A stretch of DNA of 64,000 bases, taken from assembly GCF_001280005.1 (NCBI RefSeq), contig NZ_LGDW01000201.1, positions 15,634 to 79,633 on the forward strand, given 5' to 3'. Made by a program: the position numbers and the translations under genes. Origin of the DNA: Streptomyces sp. NRRL WC-3618. Lineage in GTDB: Bacteria > Actinomycetota > Actinomycetes > Streptomycetales > Streptomycetaceae. Positions within the stretch are counted from its first letter, which is position 1, and every line of letters begins with the position of its first letter. This document shows positions 63,949-64,000 of this stretch, piece by piece. The notes under the pieces are model-generated. The model had not been told where the DNA came from and searched no databases. It saw only the letters and a list, made by a program, of their open reading frames with translations.

Positions 63949-64000
63949 CACCACGGCGCCCCGGCTCCCCTGTTCCTCGCCGTCCCCCCGTCCCCCTCAG

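Overview
The DNA is uniformly GC-rich with strong third-position GC bias, GTG/ATG starts, GGAGG-type ribosome sites and Streptomyces-typical families (SARP regulators, acyl-CoA carboxylase epsilon subunit, small LuxR proteins, siderophore synthetases). It reads as part of a Streptomyces chromosome. The order SNF2/SWIM - ROK kinase - allantoinase/allantoicase/allR - malate synthase resembles a conserved chromosomal block known in this genus. No rRNA, tRNA, CRISPR array or intact insertion sequence was seen.

Region 1 (1-24.4 kb) is mostly conserved housekeeping and accessory genes: a beta-helix/AAA ATPase, a flavodoxin-fold reductase, a polytopic membrane protein, a YcnI-type copper-associated protein with a membrane partner, a translationally coupled SNF2 helicase/SWIM zinc-finger pair, a ROK sugar kinase with a coupled membrane protein, a GntR regulator divergent from a Gfo/Idh/MocA oxidoreductase, an unusual ECF sigma - zinc motif - TM - AbfB fusion, a two-component system split by an aldo/keto reductase, and a secreted RNase Sa-like ribonuclease.

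Region 2 (24.4-31 kb and 43.9-47.3 kb) is purine catabolism in two blocks. The first holds allantoicase, allantoinase, the IclR repressor AllR, a MobA-like nucleotidyltransferase and malate synthase, which consumes the glyoxylate produced. The second is an operon of OHCU decarboxylase, HIU hydrolase, urate oxidase and 8-oxoguanine deaminase. Three near-identical 15-bp palindromes (TCAA-N7-TTGA), one in front of each of the three transcription units, tie the blocks into one probable AllR regulon running from urate to malate.

Region 3 (31-43.9 kb) holds a HipA-like kinase coupled to a SelT/SelW-like protein, a permease/TIGR03943 pair, two divergent NRPS-independent siderophore synthetases, a secreted von Willebrand A protein with a partner, an HxlR regulator with two operator palindromes, an AlaT-like aminotransferase and small proteins.

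Region 4 (about 47.3-64 kb, running off the right edge) is a biosynthetic gene cluster that I cannot match to a described family. It starts with an acyl-CoA carboxylase beta subunit and a SARP. It then has a 101-residue putative RiPP precursor overlapping a fused leader-binding/YcaO cyclodehydratase, and a dedicated two-component system. Next come lipid-handling genes: an ACP-acyltransferase protein whose acyltransferase has lost its catalytic serine, a fatty acyl-AMP ligase, ACCase epsilon, a duplicated ABM-fold protein, an orphan 70-residue peptide, an acyl-CoA dehydrogenase, a phosphopantetheinyl transferase, a type II thioesterase and a second SARP. Two sets of 11-bp-phased repeats (CATG-type and TCGAGTC-type) in the two divergent promoter regions look like SARP boxes. 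The inference is a fatty-acyl (or polyketide)-modified azoline peptide. No ketosynthase, azoline dehydrogenase, protease or exporter is visible, so part of the pathway probably lies beyond the window.
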